64,000 nt of DNA, taken from contig DASXJR010000077.1 of assembly GCA_036497285.1 (NCBI GenBank), positions 23,963 through 87,962 of the forward strand. The letters are read 5' to 3'. The translations under genes and the position numbers were made by a program. Under the pieces are notes generated by a model. That model searched no databases and was not told the DNA's origin. It worked only from the letters and a program-made list of their open reading frames with translations. This document shows positions 24,004 through 32,669 of the stretch, one piece after another (position 1 is the stretch's first letter; each line of letters begins with the position of its first letter). The stretch comes from RYN-133 sp036497285 (GTDB lineage Bacteria; Actinomycetota; Actinomycetes; Mycobacteriales; Jatrophihabitantaceae).

Positions 24004-25347
24004 TCATTGTCCCAAACGGGTGGCAGCGGCCTGCGCGGACGCGATGCACGCAGGAATGCCCACGCCGTCGAAGGTGGCGCCGCAGATCGCCAGGCCCGGT
24101 ACCGCATCGGCCGCGGCCCGGATCCGAGCCACGCGTTCGACGTGCCCGACGGCGTACTGCGGCAAGGCGCCGCCCCACCGGGTAACCAAGATGTCGACCG
24201 GGTCGGCGGTGATGCCGAGCAACACGCCCAGCTCGTGGCGCACCAGCGCAGTCAGCTCCGCGTCGGGCCGCTGCAGGAGTTGTGCGTCTCCCGCCCGTCC
24301 GATCGAGGCCCGCAGCACGACCAGCCCACCGGTCGCAAGCGGCCACTTCTGCGAGGTGATCGTCACGCCCTTGACGGCCAGCCCCTCCCTCGCGCCGATC
24401 AGCAACCCGCTGCCCGCCGGTAGGTCGACGTCGCGGAAGGCGAACGTCACGATCGCCACGGACGCGCTCTCGATCGCTGCCAGATCACGCGCTGCCTCGG
24501 GCGCGAGCGAAGCCAGCATGCGAGCCGACTTCGCCGCCGGTGTCGCGACGACCACCCGGTCCGCGCGCAACTCGTAGCCCATCGGCACCGCGCCGCAGTC
24601 GAGGACGAATCCGCTGCGGTCACGGCGGATCGAGCGCACCGTCACGCCGGTCCGCACCTCGAACCGGCCGGACTCGGCCAGCGCGAGCGGCAGTCGCCCG
24701 AGCCCCCCGGGCAGCGATGCGAACACCGGGTCGGACGAGGCCGGCGCACCGTCAAGCAGCGAGCGGGCGGCACCGACCAGCGATCCCCCGTCGCCCAGAG
24801 CGGCATACACACCCGGGACAGCAGCCTGCAGCGACAGCGCGTCTGCCCGGCCGGCGTACACGCCGCCCAGCAGCGGCTCGACCAGCCGGTCGGCGACCTC
24901 GTTGCCGAGCCGCTCGCGCACCAGCGCGCCGACGGCCACGTCCGAGCGCAACGGCGGCATCGGCGGCAGGAACGGTTCGGCCGCCACTCGCTCAACCGCG
25001 TGTTCGCTGAGCACGCCGGATGCGCGTAGCGCCTCGGTGTCGGCCGGAATGCCGAGCATGGTGCGGGCCGGGAGGGCATGCAACCCGCCTCCGGCCCGCA
25101 CCCATGCTGACGTTGTCAACGGGGCGATCGGTTGCAGCCCGAGTTCGGTGAGCAGACCGACCCCCTCCGGACGGCGCGCGAGCATCGCCTCGGCGCCGAC
25201 GTCGACCGGGATGTCCGCGATCGGCGCGACCTGCAGCTTGCCACCGACGCGCGGCGCCGCTTCGAGCACGACGACCTCGTCGGTGGCTGCGAGGGTCCAG
25301 GCGGCGGCGAGCCCCGAGATCCCGCCTCCGACGACGGCAACGCTCAT
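24004..25347 (-). CDS. hemG: Protoporphyrinogen/coproporphyrinogen III oxidase (HemY/CgoX type)
   Basis: This 447-residue FAD enzyme oxidises coproporphyrinogen III (in actinobacteria) to coproporphyrin III. The dinucleotide motif GGGISGLAAAW starts at residue 7, followed by VVVLEAAPRVGGKLQ. GGVYAGRADALSLQAA and the C-terminal FAD segment ICGATFDGVGIPACIASA are typical of the family. The protein lies between hemE and hemQ, which supports the coproporphyrin branch. It is often named hemG or hemY; the name does not imply the E. coli flavodoxin-like HemG. Confidence 0.92.
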   Translation of the reverse strand: MSVAVVGGGISGLAAAWTLAATDEVVVLEAAPRVGGKLQVAPIADIPVDVGAEAMLARRPEGVGLLTELGLQPIAPLTTSAWVRAGGGLHALPARTMLGIPADTEALRASGVLSEHAVERVAAEPFLPPMPPLRSDVAVGALVRERLGNEVADRLVEPLLGGVYAGRADALSLQAAVPGVYAALGDGGSLVGAARSLLDGAPASSDPVFASLPGGLGRLPLALAESGRFEVRTGVTVRSIRRDRSGFVLDCGAVPMGYELRADRVVVATPAAKSARMLASLAPEAARDLAAIESASVAIVTFAFRDVDLPAGSGLLIGAREGLAVKGVTITSQKWPLATGGLVVLRASIGRAGDAQLLQRPDAELTALVRHELGVLLGITADPVDILVTRWGGALPQYAVGHVERVARIRAAADAVPGLAICGATFDGVGIPACIASAQAAATRLGQ

Positions 25348-25405
25348 GCTTGGCCCGCCAGCAGGGCGACACGCCGCGAAAGACCCTGCAACGGGGCCAA
25401 GCCGG

Positions 25406-26419
25406 TCACAGGGTGTGGACGAGGGCGACGATGCGGGTGAGGACGTCGGGGTCGGTGTCCGGCGGCACGCCGTGCCCCAGGTTGAAGATGTGGCCGGCCG
25501 CCGCCCGTCCCTCGTTGACGACGCGGCGCACCTCGGCCTCGATGACCGGCCAGTCCGCCTGCAGCAGCGCCGGGTCGAGGTTGCCCTGCACCACGGCACC
25601 CGGCCCGAGCCGGCAGGCGGCTTCGTCCAGCCGCACCCGCCAATCGACGCCGACGACCTCGGCCCCGGCCGCGCGCATCGCGGCGAGCAGTTCGCCCGTC
25701 CCCACCCCGAAATGGATCCGCGGAACGAGCCCGGCGAGTGGTTCGAGCACCGCACGGCTGTGCGGCTGCACGTACTGCTCGTACTCCGCCCGCGACAGGC
25801 AACCGGCCCACGAGTCGAACAACTGCACCGCCGACGCGCCGGCCGAGATCTGCACGCGCAGGAACTCCCGCGAGATCACGGCAAGCCGGCCCGCCAGCGC
25901 ATGCCACAGCGCCGGGTCGCCGTGCATGAGCGCCTTGGTACGGGCGTGATCCTTGGACGGGCCGCCCTCGACCAGGTACGACGCGAGGGTGAACGGGGCG
26001 CCGGCGAACCCGATCAACGGGGTGTCGCCGAGCGCTGCGACCAGCGACCGCACCGCCTCGGTGATGTAGGGGACGTCGGACGGGTCGAGTGCGCGCAATG
26101 CGTCCAGATCGCTGACCGAGCGGATCGGCTTCTCCACGACCGGGCCGACCCCCGGGACGATGTCGACACCGACGCCGATCGCCACGAGCGGCACCACGAT
26201 GTCGGAGAAGAAGATCGCGGCGTCCACCCCGTGCCGACGGACCGGCTGCAGGGTGACCTCGGTGATTGTGTCCGGGTCGCGGCAGGCGTCCAGCATGGCC
26301 GTTCCGGCGCGCAACGCCCGGTATTCCGGCAGCGAACGGCCGGCCTGCCGCATGAACCAGACCGGTGGATGTGGGCCGGGTCGGCCGGTGGCGGCGCGCA
26401 CGAGCAACGAGTCGGACAT
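25406..26419 (-). CDS. hemE: Uroporphyrinogen III decarboxylase
   Basis: HemE decarboxylates the four acetate side chains of uroporphyrinogen III to give coproporphyrinogen III. The 337-residue enzyme has the substrate-binding RQAGR (24-28), catalytic aspartate D73 in FFSDI, GFAGAPFTLASYLVEGG and LGHGVPPDTDP near the end. It is the first gene of hemE-hemG-hemQ, 58 bp before hemG. GGAGG-rich sequence precedes the ATG. It is divergent from a small zinc-ribbon gene. Confidence 0.95.
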   Translation of the reverse strand: MSDSLLVRAATGRPGPHPPVWFMRQAGRSLPEYRALRAGTAMLDACRDPDTITEVTLQPVRRHGVDAAIFFSDIVVPLVAIGVGVDIVPGVGPVVEKPIRSVSDLDALRALDPSDVPYITEAVRSLVAALGDTPLIGFAGAPFTLASYLVEGGPSKDHARTKALMHGDPALWHALAGRLAVISREFLRVQISAGASAVQLFDSWAGCLSRAEYEQYVQPHSRAVLEPLAGLVPRIHFGVGTGELLAAMRAAGAEVVGVDWRVRLDEAACRLGPGAVVQGNLDPALLQADWPVIEAEVRRVVNEGRAAAGHIFNLGHGVPPDTDPDVLTRIVALVHTL

Positions 26420-26539
26420 CGCCCTCCATCCTCCCATGCAGCGACCCCACGAAATCGCGTGGAAGCGTGGCGATTCCGCGGGGACCCCGACTTCGGCGCG
26501 CCTCCCGCGATCGTCGTTGGTGCGTGCGAATGTGAGCCC

Positions 26540-26734
26540 ATGTCTGTCACGCCTGACTACGACTACACCCCTGTCGACTGCCCCGTGTGCGGTCACGCCG
26601 GGACGATGGTTGTGCCGGACTTCAGCACCGACTACCCGGACGGTGACATCGACGCCTCCGAGCGGATGTGCCTCGATTGCGGCGGCGCACTGTTCATCGA
26701 TCCCGTCACCGCCGCGTCTGCGCGGACGGCGTGA
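26540..26734 (+). CDS. Small zinc-ribbon-like protein, 64 aa
   Basis: The protein carries two CxxC knuckles, CPVC near residue 14 and CLDC near residue 48, separated by an acidic loop, which is the pattern of a small zinc ribbon. No wider homology was recognised. Its stop overlaps the start of the DUF3000 gene (GTGATG around 26731-26736), so the two are likely coupled. Function unknown. Confidence 0.55.
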   Translation: MSVTPDYDYTPVDCPVCGHAGTMVVPDFSTDYPDGDIDASERMCLDCGGALFIDPVTAASARTA

Positions 26735-27372
26735 TGCTGACACCCGTGTCCCGAGCGACGAAGATGGACGCGAAGATGGACGCGAAGATGGACGAGCAGC
26801 GCAGCGGCTCCGCCACGGCCGAGGAAACCCCTCGTCCGGAGATCTTCCGCGCCGCCGTCGCCAGCCTGACCGGCACACCCGTCCGCCCCGAAGTCCGCGT
26901 CGAGCCGCTCCGGCCGCCGCAGCGGCTCGCCCCCTGGAGCTACGCGATCTCCGCCGACGTCCGCGGGCCGGGCGGCGAGGAGCTTGCGACCGGTCGGCTG
27001 GTGCTATTGCACGACCCGGAAGGGGTCGACGCCTGGGAAGGGGTGCTGCGGCTGGTCGCGTTCGCGTCGGCCGAACTGGACCAGCAGATGGGCACCGACG
27101 AGATGCTTCCCGCGGTCGGGTGGAGCTGGCTGATCGGCGCCCTCGCCGAGCGCCACGCCGCCTTCCGGGCCGCCGGCGGCACGGTCACCCAGACCACGTC
27201 CACCCGCTTCGGCGACCTGGCCGGCCCGAGTACCGCCGTGTCATTGGAGTTGCGGGCAAGCTGGACGGCCGAGACGCCGGAGATGGCGCCGCACCTGCAG
27301 GCCTTCATCGACACCCTGTGCCTGGCAGCCGGACTGCCGCCGGAGGGCGTCACCATGCTGACCCCGTCCTGA
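26734..27372 (+). CDS. DUF3000 protein
   Basis: The roughly 212-residue protein matches the actinobacterial DUF3000 family: EIFRAAVASL, APWSYAISADV, LLHDPEGVDAWEGVLRLVAF, TRFGDLAGP and ASWTAETPEMAPHLQAFIDT. The function is unknown, but it is always found directly before the RNase D gene in this group. The start is uncertain: ATG 26734 overlaps the previous stop, while a 12-bp tandem repeat at 26761-26796 supplies three more in-frame ATGs (26764, 26776, 26788). The conserved part begins about residue 25. Confidence 0.82.
   Translation: MLTPVSRATKMDAKMDAKMDEQRSGSATAEETPRPEIFRAAVASLTGTPVRPEVRVEPLRPPQRLAPWSYAISADVRGPGGEELATGRLVLLHDPEGVDAWEGVLRLVAFASAELDQQMGTDEMLPAVGWSWLIGALAERHAAFRAAGGTVTQTTSTRFGDLAGPSTAVSLELRASWTAETPEMAPHLQAFIDTLCLAAGLPPEGVTMLTPS
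26761..26796 (+). repeat. 12-bp tandem repeat at the DUF3000 N-terminus
   Basis: AAGATGGACGCG is repeated twice with a third copy ending in AG instead of CG (26785-26796). Each unit contains an in-frame ATG, so repeat number changes both the protein start region and the available start codons. Confidence 0.8.
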
Positions 27373-27373
27373 C

Positions 27374-28612
27374 GTGACGACGGAGGGGACCGCCGCCGAA
27401 CCGCCGGAACCGACCGCGCCGTTGCTCAGTGAGCCCGCCGAGGGAGTGCCCGACCCGATCGAGTCCGCCCAGGCGCTCGACGAGCTCGTCGCGGCGATGG
27501 TGTCCGCCTCGGGTCCGGTCGCGGTCGACGCCGAGCGCGCCTCGGGGTACCGGTACAGCCAGCGCGCCTACCTCGTGCAGCTGCGCCGCCAGGGCGCGGG
27601 CACGGCCCTGATCGACCCGATCTCGCTGCCCGCGCTGACCTCGCTCAACGCGGCGTTGGACGGCGTCGAATGGATCCTGCACGCCGCGAACCAGGACCTA
27701 CCGTGCCTGGCCGAGGTAGGCCTGCACCCGCGCCGCCTGTTCGACACCGAGCTCGCCGGCCGGCTGCTCGGCGAGGAGCGCGTCGCGCTGGGGACGATGG
27801 TCGAGCAGCACCTCGGGGTCCGCCTGGAGAAGGGCCATTCGGCCGACGACTGGTCGACCCGTCCGCTGCCCCACTCGTGGCTGGTCTATGCCGCCCTGGA
27901 CGTCGAGCTGCTGATCCCGCTGCGCGACGCGCTGGCCGAACAGCTTGCGGCAGCGGGCAAGGACGAGTGGGCCGCGCAGGAGTTCGAGGCCGTCCGGACC
28001 GCCCCGCCGGCCCCGCGGCGGCTCGATCCGTGGCGGCGCACGTCCGGGATCCACAAGCTGCGCAACCGGCGCCAGCTCGGCGTGGTCCGGTCGTTGTGGT
28101 ACGAGCGGGACTCCTACGCCGCGCAGCGCGACATCGCACCGGGCCGGGTGTTGCCCGACTCCGCGATCATCGACGCCGCAGTACGACAGCCCAGGCGGCC
28201 CGCCGACCTGGCGGCGCTGCGCGTCTTCGGCGGACCACGACAGAAGCGGCAGCTGGACCGATGGTTCAGGGCGGTCGACGCGGCGCTGGCGCTGCCGGAC
28301 CCCGAGCTGCCGCCACTGACCGGCGGCGGCGGCGACGGCATCCCGCCGCCCGCGCGCTGGCGTGAGCGCGATCCGGCCGCCGCAGCCCGGCTGGCCGCCT
28401 GCCGCGATCTCGTCACCGCCTTGGCCGAGCAGCACTCGGTGCTTGCACAGAACCTGCTCGCCTCCGACGTCGTACGACGCCTGGCGTGGCGGCCGGACTC
28501 GCCGGTCGACGAGTTGTCGGTGCGTGCGCAGTTGGGCGAGCTCGGCGCCCGTCCGTGGCAGATCGAGCTGGCCGCGGCGGGTCTGGCCACCGCGTTGACC
28601 GCGACGTCCTAG
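27374..28612 (+). CDS. rnd: Ribonuclease D (3'-5' exonuclease plus HRDC domain)
   Basis: RNase D trims the 3' ends of tRNA precursors and other small RNAs. The 412-residue protein has the DEDD exonuclease with D52 and E54 in VAVDAERASG, D109 in AANQDLPCL, and Y172/D176 in YAALDVELL, followed by an HRDC nucleic-acid-binding domain (about 228-298). GTG 27374 lies 1 bp after the DUF3000 stop, so translation is coupled. It converges with the sensor-kinase gene. Confidence 0.88.
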   Translation: MTTEGTAAEPPEPTAPLLSEPAEGVPDPIESAQALDELVAAMVSASGPVAVDAERASGYRYSQRAYLVQLRRQGAGTALIDPISLPALTSLNAALDGVEWILHAANQDLPCLAEVGLHPRRLFDTELAGRLLGEERVALGTMVEQHLGVRLEKGHSADDWSTRPLPHSWLVYAALDVELLIPLRDALAEQLAAAGKDEWAAQEFEAVRTAPPAPRRLDPWRRTSGIHKLRNRRQLGVVRSLWYERDSYAAQRDIAPGRVLPDSAIIDAAVRQPRRPADLAALRVFGGPRQKRQLDRWFRAVDAALALPDPELPPLTGGGGDGIPPPARWRERDPAAAARLAACRDLVTALAEQHSVLAQNLLASDVVRRLAWRPDSPVDELSVRAQLGELGARPWQIELAAAGLATALTATS

Positions 28613-28617
28613 CCAGG

Positions 28618-28670
28618 CTTGGCCGGCCGGCCGGGAGACACGCCGTCGGCGGCCCTGCTACAAGGCCAAG
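28618..28670. terminator. Weak candidate terminator between rnd and the kinase gene
   Basis: CTTGGCC at 28618-28624 pairs with GGCCAAG at 28664-28670 around a long GC-rich loop in a 60-bp convergent gap. The stem is short, so this is only a candidate. Confidence 0.3.
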
Positions 28671-28672
28671 AC

Positions 28673-29887
28673 TCAGCCGGCGACGGAAAGGCGATGCGCT
28701 CCGGCGCCGCCTTCGGTCGCCGGCTCGGGCGCGCTGACGCGGTAGCGCGGCAGCTCGATCCGGATTGCCAACCCTCCGAACGGCGGTGCCGCGGCCTGCA
28801 GCTTGCCGTGATGGGCGTCGACGATCAGCCGCACAATTGCCAGCCCCAGTCCGGCGCCGCGGGTCGCGGTGCGAAGCCGACCCCCGCGGCGGAACGGCTC
28901 GAACAGGGCCTCGACATCCGACGAGGCGATCTGCGAACCGCCGTTCGCGACGTGCAGCCAGACCCGTTCGGCGGTCTGGCCGGTGGTGACCCGCAACCAG
29001 CCGTTCGGAACGTTGTGCCGAATCGCGTTCTCGACGAGGTTGCCGACCAGCCGCTCGAGCAGGCGCGGATCGCCGACCGTGACCGCCGGCTCGATCTCCT
29101 TCTCGATCTTCACGCCCTTCGCCTCGGCCTCGGCGGCGACGGCGTCGACTACGTCCGGGATCAGCGAAGCCAGGTTGACCGGCTCGGTCACTTCGAGGTC
29201 ACCTGACTCGACGGCCTGCAGCCGGGCAAGCGTGAGCAGTGAGGCCACCAGCCGCTGCGCCCGCTCCGCAGCGCTCGCTACGACCTGGCCCATGCGGCGC
29301 AGTTCGGCCGCGTCGGCGTCCGGGTCGGACAGCGTGACCTCGAGCTCGGTGCGGATCACCGACAGCGGGGTGCGCAGCTCGTGGGACGCGTTCGCCACGA
29401 ACAGCCGCTGGCTGTCGAACGCGGCGTCCAGGCGGGCAAGCATCTCGTCGAAGGTGTCGGCCAGCTCGCGAAGTTCGTCATCCGGGCCACCGAGGTTGAC
29501 CCGCTGGCCGAGGGTTTCGGTCGACAGGGCTCGGGCGGTCTGGGTCAGCTTGGCGATCGGACGCAGCGCCTGCCGGGCGAGCAGATAGCCGCCGATCGTT
29601 CCGATGACTACGACGATGCCGAAGAAGATGAATCCGGCGGTGAACAGGTAGCTCTGTGCGTTGTGCTGCACGGCGTGGGCGAGCTGCGCGCCGCTGGTGA
29701 CGTGCTTGTGCCCCTGCGGATCGACGTAGTGGATCGAGCCGGCCGAGTTACTGAAGACATCGATGTGCTTGATCGCCGAGTTCAACAGGACGATCGAGGT
29801 GACAAGTAGCGAAATGCCCACCAACAGGACAAGTCCGCCGTACAGCAGCGCCATCCGCAGGCGCAGCGTAGGACGGAACAGCGACAC
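28673..29887 (-). CDS. Two-component sensor histidine kinase
   Basis: The 404-residue kinase has two transmembrane helices (about 13-36 and 82-103) around a 45-residue extracellular loop, a HAMP domain (about 104-160), an H-box with H169 in NASHELRTP, an N-box GNLVENAIRHN (N283/N287) and a G2 box GAGLGL (344-349). The usual G1 motif DxGxG is replaced by NGGSQI (315-320), which is unusual for ATP binding. The gene directly abuts the response-regulator gene (stop 29888, start 29887). The extracellular loop is small, so the sensed signal cannot be guessed. Confidence 0.88.
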   Translation of the reverse strand: MSLFRPTLRLRMALLYGGLVLLVGISLLVTSIVLLNSAIKHIDVFSNSAGSIHYVDPQGHKHVTSGAQLAHAVQHNAQSYLFTAGFIFFGIVVVIGTIGGYLLARQALRPIAKLTQTARALSTETLGQRVNLGGPDDELRELADTFDEMLARLDAAFDSQRLFVANASHELRTPLSVIRTELEVTLSDPDADAAELRRMGQVVASAAERAQRLVASLLTLARLQAVESGDLEVTEPVNLASLIPDVVDAVAAEAEAKGVKIEKEIEPAVTVGDPRLLERLVGNLVENAIRHNVPNGWLRVTTGQTAERVWLHVANGGSQIASSDVEALFEPFRRGGRLRTATRGAGLGLAIVRLIVDAHHGKLQAAAPPFGGLAIRIELPRYRVSAPEPATEGGAGAHRLSVAG

Positions 29888-30595
29888 CTACTCGTTCCCG
29901 TCTCCCGTGCCGGGCTCCGTCGCCGCCCCCACCACACCCGGGTCGATCCGGTATCCCGAACCGACCACCGTGTCGATGATCGGCGGCTCGCCCAGCTTCC
30001 TCCTCAACGTCATCATGGTCACTCGGACCGTCGTAGTGAAAGGGTCGGCGTTTTCGTCCCATACACGGTCCAGCAGTTCTTCGCTGCTGACAACCGCGCC
30101 CTGGGCGGTGAGCAGGGTCTCCAGAACGCCGAATTCCTTGCGGGTGAGCTCTATGAGATCGCCGCGGCGGGTGACCGTGCGCTTGGCCGGATCGAGCTCG
30201 ATGTCGGCCGCGGTGAGGACGGGCGGGGCCGCCGGAGTGGTGCGCCGACCCAAGGCGCGCACCCGCGCGACAAGCTCGGCGAACGCGAACGGCTTGGGCA
30301 GATAGTCGTCGGCGCCCAGGGCAAGCCCGGCCACTTTGTCCTCGACCGTCCCGCTCGCCGTCAGCATCATCACCCGGGTCAAAATGCCTTCGTCGGTGAG
30401 CTTGCGACAGATCTCGTCCCCCGACATGCCGGGCAGGTCACGGTCGAGGACCACGACGTCGTAGCGGGTCAGCGACGCCTTGCGGTAGCCATCGTCGCCG
30501 TCGGTCGCCACGTCGACGGCCATCCCCTCCCGCCGCAGGCCACGCGCCACGGCCTCCGCGAGCTGGACTTCATCCTCCACGACGAGGATCCGCAT
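29888..30595 (-). CDS. OmpR/PhoB-family response regulator
   Basis: This 235-residue protein has a receiver domain with phosphoacceptor D51 in VVVLDRDLPG, the conserved T in MMLTASG and K in LPKPFAF, followed by a winged-helix DNA-binding domain (about 125-220: ELTRKEFGVLETLL, TVVGSGYRI). The ATG at 30595 overlaps the dxs stop (TGATG) and its stop abuts the kinase gene, so dxs, regulator and kinase are translationally linked. It may use GTG 30598 instead. Targets are unknown. Confidence 0.92.
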   Translation of the reverse strand: MRILVVEDEVQLAEAVARGLRREGMAVDVATDGDDGYRKASLTRYDVVVLDRDLPGMSGDEICRKLTDEGILTRVMMLTASGTVEDKVAGLALGADDYLPKPFAFAELVARVRALGRRTTPAAPPVLTAADIELDPAKRTVTRRGDLIELTRKEFGVLETLLTAQGAVVSSEELLDRVWDENADPFTTTVRVTMMTLRRKLGEPPIIDTVVGSGYRIDPGVVGAATEPGTGDGNE

Positions 30596-32577
30596 CACTG
30601 ATCTCCCTTTGCAGGCACACCGTGCTCCGAGTCATGCCCGGGCTGCGCGGATTCCGCGGCACCGCCAGGCGCCGCAACATCGCTTTCCGGATCACTGTGG
30701 GGACAAACGAGAACAGCCCACTCGACGATGCGCCGCCCCATGTCCTGACCGGTCAGGCCGGCCCACGACTTGACGTCGGCGACCTTGCCGTGGGCCGGGA
30801 ACCGGGCCGGGACACCGATCTGCCGCACCGGCGCGGCGACGCCGGCGGCGGACACGGCCTGAGCGATCCGGGTGCCTACTCCCCCGGCCGCGCTGCCGTC
30901 CTCCACAGTGACGACGAGCTGCGCTCGGCGGGCCAATCGGACGAGGTCCTCGGGAACCGGCGTCACCCAGCCGGGGTCGACGACCCGAACCGTGAAACCG
31001 GCGTCGCGGACGGCGCCGGCGGCAGCCAGTGCGTCGGTGGCTGTGGCGCCGACAGCGATCACCAACACGTCGTTGTCGTCGCTGCCTTGCTCTGCCAGCA
31101 CGTCGAGCCGGCCGATCGTGCGTACGGCAGGTACGTCGGCAGGCAACGGCGTCTTCGGGAACCGGACGACGGTGGGGCCGTCGGAGTAGCTGATCGCCTG
31201 GCGCAGTTGGGCACGCAGCCGGGTCTCGTCGCGCGGGGCGGCGATACGCACGCCCGGCACGACGCCGAGGATGGCGAGATCCCAGACACCGTTGTGCGAC
31301 GGGCCGTCGTCGCCGGTGAGGCCCGCCCGGTCGAGCACGAACGTGACAGGCAGCTTGTGCAGCGCGACGTCGAGCAGCACCTGGTCGAAAGCGCGGTTCA
31401 GGAACGTGGCGTACACGGCCACCACCGGGTGCAGCCCGCCGGAAGCGAGACCCGCGGCGGAGGTGACCGCGTGCTGTTCGGCGATGCCGACGTCGAAGGT
31501 GCGGTCCGGGAAGCAGCGATTGAACTCGCCGAGCCCGGTGGGCTCGCACATCGCGGCAGTGATCGCCACGACGTCGTCGCGTTCCTCACCGAGCCGCACC
31601 AGCTCGTCGGCGAACACGTTCGTCCAGGTGCGACCGGAACTGGCCAGCGCAACGCCGGTCTCCGGGTCGAACCCGCGCGACTGGTGCATCTGGTCGGCCT
31701 GGTCGTTCTCGGCGGGCGCGTAGCCGTAGCCTTTGCGGGTCACACAGTGCACGATCACCGGCCCGTCGAAGCCGCGGGCCAGGGCGAACGCCGTCTCGAG
31801 CGAGTCGAGGTCGTGGCCGTCGACCGGGCCCAGGTACTTCAGCCCGAGGTCCTCGAACATCCCCTGTGGCGCGACGAGGTCCTTGATGCCCCGCTTCATG
31901 CCGTGCAGCGCGTCGAAGATCGGCGACCCGACCAACGGGGTGCGCTCCAGCGCGCCGCGCACCCGGCCGAGCATCTTCTCGTAGCCGGGCCGGAGCCGCA
32001 GCTTGGCCAGGTGCTCGGCCAGGCCACCGATCGTCGGCGAGTACGAGCGCCCGTTGTCATTGATCACGATGATGACCGGACGGTCGCCGGAGGCGATGTT
32101 GTTGAGCGCCTCCCAGCACATGCCGCCGGTGAGCGCGCCGTCGCCGACCACGGCGACCACGGGGCGGCGCTCGTCGCGGATCGCGAATGCCTTGGCCAGA
32201 CCGTCGGCGTAGGACAGCGCCGTCGAGGCGTGCGAGTTCTCGATCCAGTCGTGCCGGCTCTCGGCGCGGTTCGGGTAGCCGGACAGCCCGCCGCTCTGGC
32301 GCAGCGTCGCGAACTGCGTGGCCCGGCCGGTGAGGATCTTGTGGACGTAGGCCTGGTGGCCCACATCGAACAAGATCGGCTCGGTGGGTGAGTCGAAGCT
32401 GCGGTGCAGGGCCAGCGTCAGCTCGACCGCGCCGAGGTTCGGGCCGAGGTGTCCGCCGGTACGCGACACGGTCTGCACGAGCAGGTCGCGGATCTCTGCG
32501 GCAAGCAGAGCGAGTTCCTCGGGACTCAATCCGCGCAGGTCGTCGGGCGAGTGCACCCCGCTCAGCACGTCACTCAC
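30595..32577 (-). CDS. dxs: 1-deoxy-D-xylulose-5-phosphate synthase
   Basis: DXS condenses pyruvate and glyceraldehyde 3-phosphate with thiamine diphosphate, the first step of the MEP isoprenoid pathway. The protein (660 residues from GTG 32577) shows H43 in RTGGHLGP, H74 in DVGHQAY, the ThDP motif GDGALTGG (145-152) to N174, a GIAEQHAV glutamate, and DRAGLTGDDGPSHNG. The end is longer than usual, with a 35-residue hydrophilic tail (after about residue 625). Because its stop overlaps the response-regulator start, expression of the two-component system is tied to isoprenoid synthesis. Confidence 0.95.
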   Translation of the reverse strand: MSDVLSGVHSPDDLRGLSPEELALLAAEIRDLLVQTVSRTGGHLGPNLGAVELTLALHRSFDSPTEPILFDVGHQAYVHKILTGRATQFATLRQSGGLSGYPNRAESRHDWIENSHASTALSYADGLAKAFAIRDERRPVVAVVGDGALTGGMCWEALNNIASGDRPVIIVINDNGRSYSPTIGGLAEHLAKLRLRPGYEKMLGRVRGALERTPLVGSPIFDALHGMKRGIKDLVAPQGMFEDLGLKYLGPVDGHDLDSLETAFALARGFDGPVIVHCVTRKGYGYAPAENDQADQMHQSRGFDPETGVALASSGRTWTNVFADELVRLGEERDDVVAITAAMCEPTGLGEFNRCFPDRTFDVGIAEQHAVTSAAGLASGGLHPVVAVYATFLNRAFDQVLLDVALHKLPVTFVLDRAGLTGDDGPSHNGVWDLAILGVVPGVRIAAPRDETRLRAQLRQAISYSDGPTVVRFPKTPLPADVPAVRTIGRLDVLAEQGSDDNDVLVIAVGATATDALAAAGAVRDAGFTVRVVDPGWVTPVPEDLVRLARRAQLVVTVEDGSAAGGVGTRIAQAVSAAGVAAPVRQIGVPARFPAHGKVADVKSWAGLTGQDMGRRIVEWAVLVCPHSDPESDVAAPGGAAESAQPGHDSEHGVPAKGDQ

Positions 32578-32669
32578 AGAGTCACGCTCGCCGAACAGCG
32601 TGGCCCCGCGAAGCGCAGGCCAGCGTTTACTCCGGTTCTCACGCCACACAGGGTACGGGCATCCCCGTC

